Program-made: the position numbers and the translations under genes
Assembly (NCBI GenBank): GCA_023401045.1
Contig: JAEXEM010000138.1
Location: forward strand, 1 to 13,598
Source: Actinomycetes bacterium
GTDB taxonomy: Bacteria > Actinomycetota > Actinomycetes > Actinomycetales > Cellulomonadaceae
Length of the DNA stretch: 13,598 bases
Direction: 5' to 3'
Notes under the pieces: generated by a model
What the model saw: the letters and a program-made list of their open reading frames with translations, nothing else
The model's database searches: none
Told to the model about the DNA's origin: nothing
In this document: positions 6,696 through 13,598 of the stretch, piece after piece
Numbering within the stretch: position 1 is the first letter of the stretch
How the letters are laid out: the number at the start of each line of letters is the position of its first letter

Positions 6696-7721
6696 TCAGG
6701 CGAGTGCGCGCGCGACGCTCAGCAGGTCCTCCGGGACGTACTTGACGCGACCTGCGACCTCGTGGATCGGCACGAGCTCGACGCGCTCTCCGCGCAGCGC
6801 GGTCATGACGTTCGAGGTGCCCTCGGTCACCGCGTCGATCGCCGCCACGCCGAAGCGCGAGGCGAGGATGCGGTCGGCCGCGGTCGGCACGCCGCCGCGC
6901 TGGGTGTGGCCGAGCACCGTCACGCGGGTGTCGAACCCCGTGCGCTCCTCGATCTCGGCCTTGAGGCTCTCCCCGATCGCGCCGGCGACGATCTCGCCGT
7001 ACTTGCCCACCCGGGTCTGGTAGCTCATCGACGAGCCCTCCGCCGGGACCGCGCCCTCCGCGACGACGACGATCGAGAAGCTCGCGTGCGCGCGGTGCCG
7101 GTGCTTGAGGAAGCGCTCGATGCGGGCGATGTCGAACGGCTCCTCGGGTGCGAGCACGAGCTCCGCCCCGCCGGCGATGCCGGAGGTCACCGCGATCCAG
7201 CCGGCGTGCCGGCCCATGACCTCGACGACCATGACCCGGTTGTGCGACTCCGCGGTCGTGTGGATCCGGTCGATCGCCTCGGTCGCGATGCTCACCGCCG
7301 TGTCGAAGCCGATCGACGCGTCGGTGCCCCACACGTCGTTGTCGATCGTCTTGGGGATCCCGACGACCTTGACGCCCGCCTCGGCGACCTTGCTCGCCGC
7401 GTTGAGCGTGCCGTCGCCGCCGATGCAGATGAGCGCCTCGATGCGCTCCGCCTCGAGGGTCGCGAGCGCGGCGTCGAGACCGCCGTCGGACGCGTGCGGG
7501 TGGAACCGGGCGGTGCCGAGGAGCGTGCCCCCGGTCGGCAGCACGTTGCGGATGTGCTGGCGCGACAGCGGCATGACGTCACCGTCGACGACGCCCTTCC
7601 AGCCGTTGCGGAACCCGATGATCGAGTGGCCGTGCTCGCCGACGCCACGCTTGACCACCGCACGGATCGCGGCGTTGAGACCGGGGACGTCGCCGCCACC
7701 CGTGAGCAGACCGACTCGCAC
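6696..7721 (-). CDS. pfkA: 6-phosphofructokinase
   Basis: The enzyme phosphorylates fructose 6-phosphate to fructose 1,6-bisphosphate in glycolysis (cytoplasm). The 341-residue length fits the actinobacterial group. The phosphate-donor loop LTGGGDVPGLNAAIR (6-20) and GGDGT (101-105) are present. PKTIDND (123-129) follows, with D127 at the catalytic base position. MGRHAGW (about 169-175) and the substrate-binding TVLGHTQRGG segment are also seen. Gly at 104 is the ATP-type residue, whereas Lys at 124 is shared with PPi-dependent enzymes; this Gly/Lys pair is known from actinobacterial ATP-dependent enzymes, so ATP is the likelier donor. The start is GTG at 7721, with GAGGAG about 5 nt upstream. 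It sits 153 bp downstream of the importer operon and 245 bp upstream of rpsA, so it is probably a single-gene unit. Confidence 0.96.
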   Translation of the reverse strand: MRVGLLTGGGDVPGLNAAIRAVVKRGVGEHGHSIIGFRNGWKGVVDGDVMPLSRQHIRNVLPTGGTLLGTARFHPHASDGGLDAALATLEAERIEALICIGGDGTLNAASKVAEAGVKVVGIPKTIDNDVWGTDASIGFDTAVSIATEAIDRIHTTAESHNRVMVVEVMGRHAGWIAVTSGIAGGAELVLAPEEPFDIARIERFLKHRHRAHASFSIVVVAEGAVPAEGSSMSYQTRVGKYGEIVAGAIGESLKAEIEERTGFDTRVTVLGHTQRGGVPTAADRILASRFGVAAIDAVTEGTSNVMTALRGERVELVPIHEVAGRVKYVPEDLLSVARALA

Positions 7722-7792
7722 TACAGCTCCTCGTTCGGGGTCGCGCCCGGTTGCCGCGGGCGGGGCACGCTCCGACGCGTGCCGCTGCCTCC

Positions 7793-7798
7793 ACAGTA
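7793..7798 (-). promoter_or_regulatory. Weak candidate -10 for pfkA
   Basis: TACTGT (7798-7793) fits TANNNT and would start transcription near 7786, a leader of about 65 nt. The -35 position (CGCTGC, 7821-7816) is poor. Nothing else is recognisable in the 7722-7874 gap, and no clear terminator for the importer operon was found there. Confidence 0.3.
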
Positions 7799-7874
7799 GC
7801 GAGGCGTGACGCGCCGCAGCGCACCATCGGTCCTGGACAACGGCCTGATCCGCATGGCATGCCGCACCCGCCGC

Positions 7875-9566
7875 TCAGCCGGCGGGGGCGAGATCGAGGT
7901 CCCTGCCGGGGATGGCGTCGAGCAGCGCCCGGGTGTACGCGGTCCGGGGGGCCGTGAAGACCTCCTCGACCGGCCCCTGCTCGACGACCCGGCCGCCCTG
8001 CATGACGCAGACGTGGTGCGCGACCTGCCGCACGACCGCGAGGTCGTGGCTGATGAAGAGGTAGGAGAGCCCGAGCCGCTCCTGCAGCTCGACGAGCAGC
8101 CGCAGGATCTGGGCCTGCACGACGACGTCGAGCGCCGAGACGGGCTCGTCGCACACGACGATCTCGGGCTCGAGCGCGAGGGCGCGGGCGATGGCCACTC
8201 GTTGGCGCTGGCCGCCGGAGAGCTCGGCCGGGTACCGACGCAGGAGCTCGGGCGGCAGTGCGACCTGGTCGAGCAGCTCGCGCACGCGCTCGCGTCGCCA
8301 CGCCGCGTCGCCGAGCCGGTGCGCCCGCAACGGCTCCTCGACGGTCCGGTAGACCGTGAAGAGGGGGTCGAGGGACGAGTAGGGGTCCTGGAGGATCGGC
8401 TGCACACGCCGCCGGAAGGCGGCCTCGGCCGCGCGGTCCCGCGCCCCGAGCTCGACCCCGTCGAACCGGATGGTGCCGGACGTCGGCGCCATGAGGTCGA
8501 GCACCATGCGCGCGGTCGTCGACTTCCCCGAGCCGGACTCCCCGACGACCGCGACCGTCCGGCCGCGCGGCACGACGAGGCTGACGTCGTCGACGGCGAC
8601 GACCTCGACGGGGCGCCCGAGCAGGCCCCGACCGCGGGTGCGGAAGACCTTCGTCACGTGCTCGACCTCGACGATCGCAGGTGCGGCCTCCGGTCCCGGT
8701 GACGGGTGCGGCACCTCGCCGCCCGGCTCGGTGGCGTCGGCGCCCTCCTGCCGGGTCAGCTCGAGGCGGCGCGAGGCGAGGGACGGTGCGGCCGCGAGCA
8801 GCCGGCGCGTGTACTCGTGCTGTGGTGACGTGAGGACGGTGCGCGCCTCCCCCTGCTCGACGACCTCCCCGCGGTACATGACGACGACCCGGTCGGCACG
8901 CTCGGCCGCGAGCCCGAGGTCGTGGGTGATGAGGAGCACGGCCACCCCGAGCCGGTCGGTGAGGTCCTCCAGGCCGTCGAGGATCGTGCGCTGCACCGTG
9001 ACGTCGAGCGCCGAGGTCGGCTCGTCGGCGATGAGGAGCGCCGGACGTGCGGCCAGGCCCATGGCGAGCAGCGCACGCTGGCGCATCCCGCCGGAGAACT
9101 CGTGCGGGTACTGCTGGACGCGCTGCGCCGCGTCGGGCAGCCCGGCCTCCGCGAGCAGCTCGACGGTCCGCGAGCGCGCGGCCCGTCCGCGCGCCACGCC
9201 GTTGTCCTCGAGGACCTCGTCGACCTGGGCGCCGACGCGCCGCACGGGGTTGAGGTTGGTCATCGGGTCCTGCGGGACCAGACCGATGCGCGAGCCACGC
9301 AGCGCGGCCAGCTCCTCGGGCCGCACCTGCGCGAGGTCCCGGCCCTCGAAGAGGATCTGCCCACCGGTGACGGCCCCGTTGCCGGCGAGCAGGCCGATGA
9401 CGGCCGCCGCCGTCGTCGACTTCCCCGAGCCGGACTCCCCGACGACGGCGACGGTCTGCCCGGGGTGGACGTCGAAGGACACGCCGCGGACGGCGGTCGT
9501 CATCCCGGCCTCGGTGCGGAACGTCACCTCGAGGTCGCGCAGGCTGAGCAGCGCAGATGTCGTCAT
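7875..9566 (-). CDS. Peptide-type ABC importer, two fused ATPase domains (DppD-DppF type)
   Basis: This cytoplasmic protein powers the importer encoded by the genes upstream. It joins two complete ABC ATPases in 563 residues, where many operons have separate DppD and DppF. Domain 1 (about 7-260) has Walker A GESGSGKST (43-51), Q-loop Q99, signature FSGGM (157-161), Walker B LLIADEP (177-183) and switch His215. Domain 2 (about 298-555) has Walker A GESGSGKST (342-350), signature LSGGQ (449-453), Walker B VVCDEP (470-475) and His507. Both are followed by the short C-terminal extension typical of oligopeptide importers (EYTRRLLAAAP, AYTRALLDAIP). A Pro/Glu-rich linker lies at about 270-296. Both catalytic sites look intact. 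The ATG at 9566 follows GGAGG by 7 nt and comes 1 nt after the permease stop codon. The substrate is probably peptides but is unproven. Confidence 0.95.
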   Translation of the reverse strand: MTTSALLSLRDLEVTFRTEAGMTTAVRGVSFDVHPGQTVAVVGESGSGKSTTAAAVIGLLAGNGAVTGGQILFEGRDLAQVRPEELAALRGSRIGLVPQDPMTNLNPVRRVGAQVDEVLEDNGVARGRAARSRTVELLAEAGLPDAAQRVQQYPHEFSGGMRQRALLAMGLAARPALLIADEPTSALDVTVQRTILDGLEDLTDRLGVAVLLITHDLGLAAERADRVVVMYRGEVVEQGEARTVLTSPQHEYTRRLLAAAPSLASRRLELTRQEGADATEPGGEVPHPSPGPEAAPAIVEVEHVTKVFRTRGRGLLGRPVEVVAVDDVSLVVPRGRTVAVVGESGSGKSTTARMVLDLMAPTSGTIRFDGVELGARDRAAEAAFRRRVQPILQDPYSSLDPLFTVYRTVEEPLRAHRLGDAAWRRERVRELLDQVALPPELLRRYPAELSGGQRQRVAIARALALEPEIVVCDEPVSALDVVVQAQILRLLVELQERLGLSYLFISHDLAVVRQVAHHVCVMQGGRVVEQGPVEEVFTAPRTAYTRALLDAIPGRDLDLAPAG

Positions 9567-9567
9567 G

Positions 9568-10509
9568 TCATCGCCTCCGGGAGCGGGGGTCGAGCGCCTG
9601 GCGGAGGGACTCTCCGAGGAGGGTGAACCCGAGCGCGGTCACGCTGATGCACAGCCCGGGCAGCAGGGCGAGGCGGGGGGCGATCGACAGCTCGTTCTGC
9701 GCCGCGACGAGCATCCGGCCCCACTCGGCGGTCGTCGGGCGCCCGCCGCCGAGCCCGAGGAACGACAGCGCGGCGGCCTCGATGACGGCGGTCGCGAGCA
9801 GCAGCGTCGCCTGCACGATGACGGGCGAGATGCTGTTGGGGAGGACGTGGCTCATCGTCACGGTGCGCCGGGACAGGCCGAGGGCGCGCGCGGCGAGCAC
9901 GTAGTCCTGGCCGCGCTGGGCGAGCATCGACCCGCGCAGCAGCCGGGCGAACACCGGGACCTGGACGGCCCCGATGGCGATGACGACGGCCGCGGGCGTC
10001 TGCCCCGCGACCGCGGCGATCGAGACCGCGAGCAGCAGGCTCGGCACGGCGAGCATGAGGTCGACGAAGCGCATCGCCGTGGAGTCGACCCAGCCGCCGA
10101 ACGCACCGGCGACGAGGCCGACGACGAGCCCGCCCGCGAGCCCGAGCAGCGTCGACAGCACGCCGACGAGCAGCGACGCGCGCGCGCCCCAGATGAGCTG
10201 GGAGAGCACGTCGGCCCCGTAGCGGTCGAGGCCGAGGGGGTGCTCGGCCGACGGCCCGGGGATGAAGGTGGGGCGCACCTGAGCGCGCCCGGGCAGCGCA
10301 CCCTCCGGGTAGGCCGCGAGGAGCGGGGCGAGCACGGCGACGAGGACGAACGCCGTGACGATGACGGCACCGAGGACGGCGACCGGGTCGCGTCGCAGCC
10401 GCCGCGCGGCGACCCGCCACAGCGCCTCCCCCGCGCGGCGCTCGTCGCCGAGGGCGCGCGCCGCGTCGACCGGCGCCGCCACCGCCTCGACGGCCTCGGG
10501 GGCGCTCAT
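9568..10509 (-). CDS. ABC importer permease, DppC/OppC type
   Basis: A 313-residue inner-membrane subunit of the peptide/nickel/opine importer class. It has an N-terminal cytoplasmic stretch (1-40) and a first membrane helix (about 43-65). An extracytoplasmic loop carries the family HPLGLDRYGADVLSQLIWGAR motif start (residues 90 onward; G93, D95 and G98 conserved). Five further helices form the BPD_transp_1 domain. The EAA-type coupling loop that docks on the ATPase is at about 205-226 (AARALGLSRRTVTMSHVLPN). The SFLGLG segment near 249-254 is typical of DppC. The start at 10509 is set by an ATGA overlap with the stop of the preceding permease, and the frame open further upstream overlaps that gene. 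Its partner is the DppB-type permease; together they form the channel. Confidence 0.95.
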   Translation of the reverse strand: MSAPEAVEAVAAPVDAARALGDERRAGEALWRVAARRLRRDPVAVLGAVIVTAFVLVAVLAPLLAAYPEGALPGRAQVRPTFIPGPSAEHPLGLDRYGADVLSQLIWGARASLLVGVLSTLLGLAGGLVVGLVAGAFGGWVDSTAMRFVDLMLAVPSLLLAVSIAAVAGQTPAAVVIAIGAVQVPVFARLLRGSMLAQRGQDYVLAARALGLSRRTVTMSHVLPNSISPVIVQATLLLATAVIEAAALSFLGLGGGRPTTAEWGRMLVAAQNELSIAPRLALLPGLCISVTALGFTLLGESLRQALDPRSRRR

Positions 10510-11510
10510 CGCGTCCGCATCCTCGGGTCGATGAGTCCGTACGACACGTCCACCGCCAGGTTCACGAGTGCGTAGACGACGGCGACGAGCAGGATGAACC
10601 CCTGCAGGACGGCGTAGTCGAGGTCGAAGATCGAGTCGGCGAGGAACTTGCCGATCCCGGGGAAGGCGAAGACCGTCTCGGTGAGGACCGCCCCGGAGAG
10701 CAGCAGCCCGACCTGCAGCCCGACCGTCGTCGAGACCGGCAGCATCGCGTTGTGGAGGATGACCCGGCCTCGCAGGTGCCCGCGTGACATGCCCTTCGCC
10801 CGCGCGGTGCGCACGTAGTCGGCGTGCTGCACGTCGATGACCGAGGAGCGGGTGATGCGGGCGATGATCGCGAGCGGGATCGACCCGAGCGCGAGCGCCG
10901 GCAGCAGGAGGTGGACGAACGCGTCCCAGCTCGCGTCCCACTCCCCCGTGAGCAGCCCGTCGAGGACGTAGAAGCCGGTGGGGTGGGTGGCGACCATCGT
11001 CGGGTCCTGCCGCCCGGCGGACGGGAACCAGCCGAGCTGCACGGCGAAGAGCCACTTGAGGAGGAACGCGAGGAAGAACACCGGAACGGTCACCCCGAGC
11101 AGCGAGGTGACGACCGCGAGGTGGTCGACCGGGCGGCCCTGGTGACGGGCGGCGACGTACCCCAGGGGGATGCCGACGCCGACCGCGACGAGCAGCGCGA
11201 CGAGCGAGAGCTCGATCGTCGCCGGGAACCGTGCGAGGAACTCCTCGAGGACCGGCCGCCCGGTGCGCGTCGAGACCCCGAGGTTGCCCTGCGCGAGCTG
11301 CCCGACCCACGTGACGTACTGCTCGGGCAGGGGGCGGTCGAAGCCGTAGAGCCGGTTGATGCGCTCGACGGCGTCGGGGGTGGCGCGCTCCCCCAGGAGG
11401 GCCGTCGCCGGACCTCCCGGGAGAGCACGCACCCACAGGAACAGCAGGACCGAGAGCCCGAGCAGCGTCGGGACGAGCAGGGCGAGGCGCTGCAGGACGA
11501 GTCGGGTCAC
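10506..11510 (-). CDS. ABC importer permease, DppB/OppB type
   Basis: A 334-residue inner-membrane subunit of the importer. The N-terminal MTRLVLQRLALLVPTLLGLSV is the typical DppB/OppB first helix. The periplasmic-side region holds the family motif from G56-FDRPLPEQY to L77-GVS. Helices follow at about 100-122, 130-160, 198-217, 260-280 and 301-322. The EAA-type coupling loop lies at about 232-254 (YVRTARAKGMSRGHLRGRVI), and the FAFPGIGKFL signature at 281-290. The start is GTG at 11510, 8 nt after the stop of the binding-protein gene, with a GAGG-containing site overlapping that stop region. The open frame running back to 11882 overlaps the binding-protein gene and is not credible. Confidence 0.95.
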   Translation of the reverse strand: MTRLVLQRLALLVPTLLGLSVLLFLWVRALPGGPATALLGERATPDAVERINRLYGFDRPLPEQYVTWVGQLAQGNLGVSTRTGRPVLEEFLARFPATIELSLVALLVAVGVGIPLGYVAARHQGRPVDHLAVVTSLLGVTVPVFFLAFLLKWLFAVQLGWFPSAGRQDPTMVATHPTGFYVLDGLLTGEWDASWDAFVHLLLPALALGSIPLAIIARITRSSVIDVQHADYVRTARAKGMSRGHLRGRVILHNAMLPVSTTVGLQVGLLLSGAVLTETVFAFPGIGKFLADSIFDLDYAVLQGFILLVAVVYALVNLAVDVSYGLIDPRMRTR

Positions 11511-11518
11511 GGCGGCCC

Positions 11519-13189
11519 TCAGTCGTCCAGGGTGATGACGTTGTAGACCTCGTCCTGGACCGGCGACGCCGGGTACCCCTTGACCTTCTGCGTGAAGGCG
11601 AGGGACGGCACGGGGTGCGCGAGCGGGACGCCGGGCAGGGCGTCCATGATCGCGGCGTTCGCCGCCTCGTACGCCGCTCGCTGGGCATCGGTGTCGGCGA
11701 CGTACCGCGCGTCGTTGACGGCCGCGAACAGCGCCGGGTCGTCGAAGCCCCACTCGTTCGACGGCGCCCCGAAGAACACGCCGATGAAGTTGTAGGTGTC
11801 GTTGTAGTCGCCGGTCCACCCGAGCAGGTGCAGCCCGTGGTCGGGGCCGCCCTGGATGCGGTCGAGGTAGTCCGGGCTCCACGGGTCCGGCACCGCGTTG
11901 ACGGTGATGCCGACGGCCTGCAGGTCCGCCTCGATCGCGGTGAAGACCTGCTCGGGGGTCGGCATGTACGGCCGGGAGACGTTCGTCGGGTAGTTGAAGT
12001 CGACGGTCAGCGAGGTCTTGCCGGCCTCGGCGAGCAGCGCCTTGGCCTTCTCCGGGTCGTACGGGTAGGTCGTCACGTCCTCGTTCCAGCCGACGACCGA
12101 CGGCGGCACGAAGTTCGTCGCGACCTCGGTGCCCTCGGGGAGGGTCTGGGCGACGAGGGCGTCCTTGTCGATGGCGTGCGCGATCGCCTTCCGCACGCGC
12201 ACGTCGGCGAGGTCGGGGTTCGCCTGGTTCATGCCGAGGTAAAGGACGTTGAACGGCTCGCGGTGGACGATCTGGTACCCCTCCTCCTCGAGCGCCGCGA
12301 CGTCCGCCGGACCGACGAGGTCGTAGCCGTCGATGTCCCCGGCCTGCAGCGCCTGCCGGCGCGCGGTGGCGTCGGAGATGACGGGGAAGACGATGCGGCG
12401 GACCTGACCCTGCTCACCCCAGTAGTCGTCGTACGCGGTGAGGACGACCTCCTCGCCCTGGGACCAGGAGTCGAAGACGAACGGTCCGGTGCCCGTCGGG
12501 TGCGCCGTCGCGTACTCCGGGAGGACCGGCGCGTCCCCGTCGCCGCCGACCTCGTCCGCGCCGTACTCCTCGAGCGCGGTGGGCGACTGCATGGAGAACG
12601 CCGGCAGGGACAGCGCGGCGACGAGCTCGGGCAGCGGGCTCCTCAGGTGGACGACGGCCGTGCTCGCGTCGGGGGCCTCGCAGGACTCGTACTTGCCGGT
12701 GCCGTCGAGGCCCGGTACGTCGCTCGAGGCGAAGCCGCCGTTGACTTTCTGCCAGTAGTACGAGAGGGACTCGGACTGCGCGACGCCGGTGAGGTTGTTC
12801 CAGCGCTCGAAGTTGAAGCACACCGCGTCGGCGTCGAACGGCGTGCCGTCGTGGAAGGTGACGTCCTCCTTGAGCGCGAAGGTGTACTCCAGGCCGTCGT
12901 CGCTCACCTCCCACGACTCCGCGAGCAGCGGGGCGGGCTCGGCGGTGCCCGGCTCGACGCCGACGAGCCCCTCGAAGATCTGCCGGGCGACGCGGAACGT
13001 CTCGCCGTCGCTCGCGAAGGCCGGGTCGAGGGACGAGGGGTCGGAGGACGCCGCGAAGATGAACGTGTCCCGGCCGTCGCTCGAGGCGCCGTCCCCGGCG
13101 CCGTCCGCGTCTCGCTCGCTGGCGACGCACGCGGACAGCGCGAGCGCCGTCACCACGCTGCCGGCGACCAACTGCCACCTGCTTCTCAC
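11519..13189 (-). CDS. Lipoprotein substrate-binding protein of a peptide-type ABC importer
   Basis: The extracellular, lipid-anchored receptor of the importer, of the SBP_bac_5 family (DppA/OppA-like). It begins MRSRWQL and has a short hydrophobic signal (about 7-18). The lipobox LSAC puts the lipidated Cys at residue 21, followed by a Ser/Gly/Asp-rich linker. Family landmarks include SSLDPAFASD, WEVSDDGLEYTFALKEDVTFHDGTPFDADAV, GTGPFVF, and the DVRVRKAIAHAIDKDAL helix. Two further cysteines (about 124 and 170) may form a disulphide. The length, 556 residues, is usual. I chose GTG at 13189 because GAGAGG (13203-13198) lies 8 nt upstream. A GTG at 13198 gives a product three residues longer but has no ribosome binding site. 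It is first in a four-gene operon. The substrate is unknown; peptides are likeliest. Confidence 0.94.
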   Translation of the reverse strand: MRSRWQLVAGSVVTALALSACVASERDADGAGDGASSDGRDTFIFAASSDPSSLDPAFASDGETFRVARQIFEGLVGVEPGTAEPAPLLAESWEVSDDGLEYTFALKEDVTFHDGTPFDADAVCFNFERWNNLTGVAQSESLSYYWQKVNGGFASSDVPGLDGTGKYESCEAPDASTAVVHLRSPLPELVAALSLPAFSMQSPTALEEYGADEVGGDGDAPVLPEYATAHPTGTGPFVFDSWSQGEEVVLTAYDDYWGEQGQVRRIVFPVISDATARRQALQAGDIDGYDLVGPADVAALEEEGYQIVHREPFNVLYLGMNQANPDLADVRVRKAIAHAIDKDALVAQTLPEGTEVATNFVPPSVVGWNEDVTTYPYDPEKAKALLAEAGKTSLTVDFNYPTNVSRPYMPTPEQVFTAIEADLQAVGITVNAVPDPWSPDYLDRIQGGPDHGLHLLGWTGDYNDTYNFIGVFFGAPSNEWGFDDPALFAAVNDARYVADTDAQRAAYEAANAAIMDALPGVPLAHPVPSLAFTQKVKGYPASPVQDEVYNVITLDD

Positions 13190-13207
13190 ATCTGCCACCT
13201 CTCGTCG

Positions 13208-13227
13208 GGCGTGACGGGGGTCACGCC
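13208..13227. promoter_or_regulatory. Inverted repeat in the binding-protein leader
   Basis: GGCGTGA (13208-13214) and TCACGCC (13221-13227) form a perfect 7-bp dyad with a 6-bp centre. It lies just upstream of the ribosome binding site of the importer operon, and downstream of its likely transcription start. It could be an operator or an mRNA hairpin. Its half-site GTCACGC recurs at 13260-13266. Confidence 0.5.
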
Positions 13228-13243
13228 GGGCAGGACCCGGCAG

Positions 13244-13249
13244 ACGCTA
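13244..13249 (-). promoter_or_regulatory. Candidate -10 for the importer operon
   Basis: TAGCGT (13249-13244) fits the TANNNT pattern, with a predicted start near 13237. The -35 position (about 13273-13268, AACACC) does not match the consensus and is overlapped by the repeated GTCACGC/GTTACGC motifs, suggesting a regulated promoter. Confidence 0.4.
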
Positions 13250-13257
13250 GGTGTGCC

Positions 13258-13277
13258 GTGTCACGCTGGTGTTACGC
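13258..13277. repeat. Tandem 9-mer repeat in the divergent intergenic region
   Basis: GTGTCACGC (13258-13266) and GTGTTACGC (13269-13277) differ at one base and are spaced 11 bp start to start, about one helical turn. The pair lies in the -35 region of the importer operon candidate promoter and 37 bp upstream of the methyltransferase start. It may bind a regulator on one DNA face. Confidence 0.5.
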
Positions 13278-13313
13278 ATCGGTACGGATCGTGCGTCGGG
13301 GACACTGGGTGCC

Positions 13314-13598
13314 ATGTCGGACGACCCGCTGGACGCCCTCGCCGCTGCCGGCTACCACGACGTGCCCACCGAGCAGGGCGGCCGCGCCGCCCGCCGCTGG
13401 TGGGACGCGAACGCCGAGGACTACCTCGACGAGCACGGCGACTTCCTCGGCGCCGCCGACCTCCTGTGGTGCCCCGAGGGCGTGCGCGAGGCCGACGCCC
13501 ACCTCCTCGGCGACGTGCGCGGGGCACGCGTGCTCGAGGTCGGGGCGGGTGCGGCCCAGGGCACGCGCTGGCTGCGGACGGCCGCGGGTGCCGACGCC
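13314..13598 (+). CDS. SAM-dependent methyltransferase, N-terminal part (runs off the window)
   Basis: The first 95 codons of a class I S-adenosylmethionine methyltransferase are present; the frame is still open at the window edge. The N-terminal pattern RRWWDANAEDYLDEHGDFLG (residues 27-46) followed by LLWCPEGVREADAHLLGDV (50-68) is typical of an actinobacterial methyltransferase group. Motif I, VLEVGAGAAQG (73-83), is the glycine-rich SAM-binding loop with acidic E75. The target of methylation cannot be told from this part. The start is the ATG at 13314, giving MSDDPLDALAAAGY. The ribosome binding site is weak (GGGG about 14 nt upstream), so a very short leader is possible. The gene is transcribed away from the importer operon across a 124-bp shared region. 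Confidence 0.85.
   Translation, partial: MSDDPLDALAAAGYHDVPTEQGGRAARRWWDANAEDYLDEHGDFLGAADLLWCPEGVREADAHLLGDVRGARVLEVGAGAAQGTRWLRTAAGADA

Noticed and set aside
6451..7332. Long in-frame extension of rpsA upstream of its ATG
   Set aside because: It overlaps pfkA on the same strand in a shifted frame and lacks any similarity; MSISTPAKPA is the sensible S1 start.
6696..7721. PPi-dependent phosphofructokinase
   Set aside because: Residue 104 is Gly rather than the Asp that marks PPi-dependent enzymes, so ATP dependence is the better call despite Lys124.
10510..11688. N-terminal extension of the DppC-type permease giving a 706-residue fusion
   Set aside because: The extra part overlaps the DppB-type permease in another frame and is compositionally nonsensical; the ATGA overlap at 10506-10509 gives the expected 313-residue permease.
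13278..13313. Promoter for the divergent methyltransferase around TACGGA (13283-13288)
   Set aside because: The hexamer does not end in T and has no matching -35; too weak to call.

Overview
The window is very GC-rich and its proteins read as those of a high-GC Gram-positive. A four-S1-domain RpsA next to CoaE and UvrB, and an actinobacterial-type PfkA, point to the Actinomycetota, probably a Micrococcales member such as a Cellulomonas relative. The genus is inference only. Every gene except the last partial one lies on the minus strand, so transcription runs from high to low coordinates. No rRNA, tRNA, CRISPR array, insertion sequence or phage gene was seen.

Positions 33-7721 hold a housekeeping block. 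In transcription order it is pfkA (6-phosphofructokinase), rpsA (ribosomal protein S1), coaE (dephospho-CoA kinase), a small unrecognised protein, uvrB (nucleotide excision repair) and a TerC/Alx family membrane protein. The rpsA-coaE-uvrB-terC neighbourhood is familiar in actinobacteria. Each gene is separated by about 80-310 bp of non-coding DNA containing hairpins and candidate promoters, so these look like individually controlled units rather than one tight operon.

Positions 7875-13189 hold one compact operon for an ABC importer of the peptide/nickel/opine class. In transcription order it encodes a lipoprotein binding protein, two inner-membrane permeases and one protein carrying two fused ATPase domains. 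Spacings are 8 nt, a 4-nt ATGA overlap and 1 nt, so translation is probably coupled. A divergent gene for a SAM-dependent methyltransferase starts at 13314 and runs off the end. The shared intergenic region carries four copies of a GTCACGC-type motif arranged in two pairs, each with an 11-bp spacing.

The best regulatory find is upstream of the TerC gene. A yybP-ykoY (manganese) riboswitch starts just after a TATAGT -10 element. The 3' strand of its closing helix is a perfect 9-nt complement of the TerC Shine-Dalgarno region, giving an explicit translational ON-switch model. Other points of interest are a G6-C10-G13 homopolymer tract after rpsA, a probable leaderless uvrB transcript, and a structured rpsA leader. 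No wholly new multi-gene system is evident; most of the window is core metabolism plus a standard importer.
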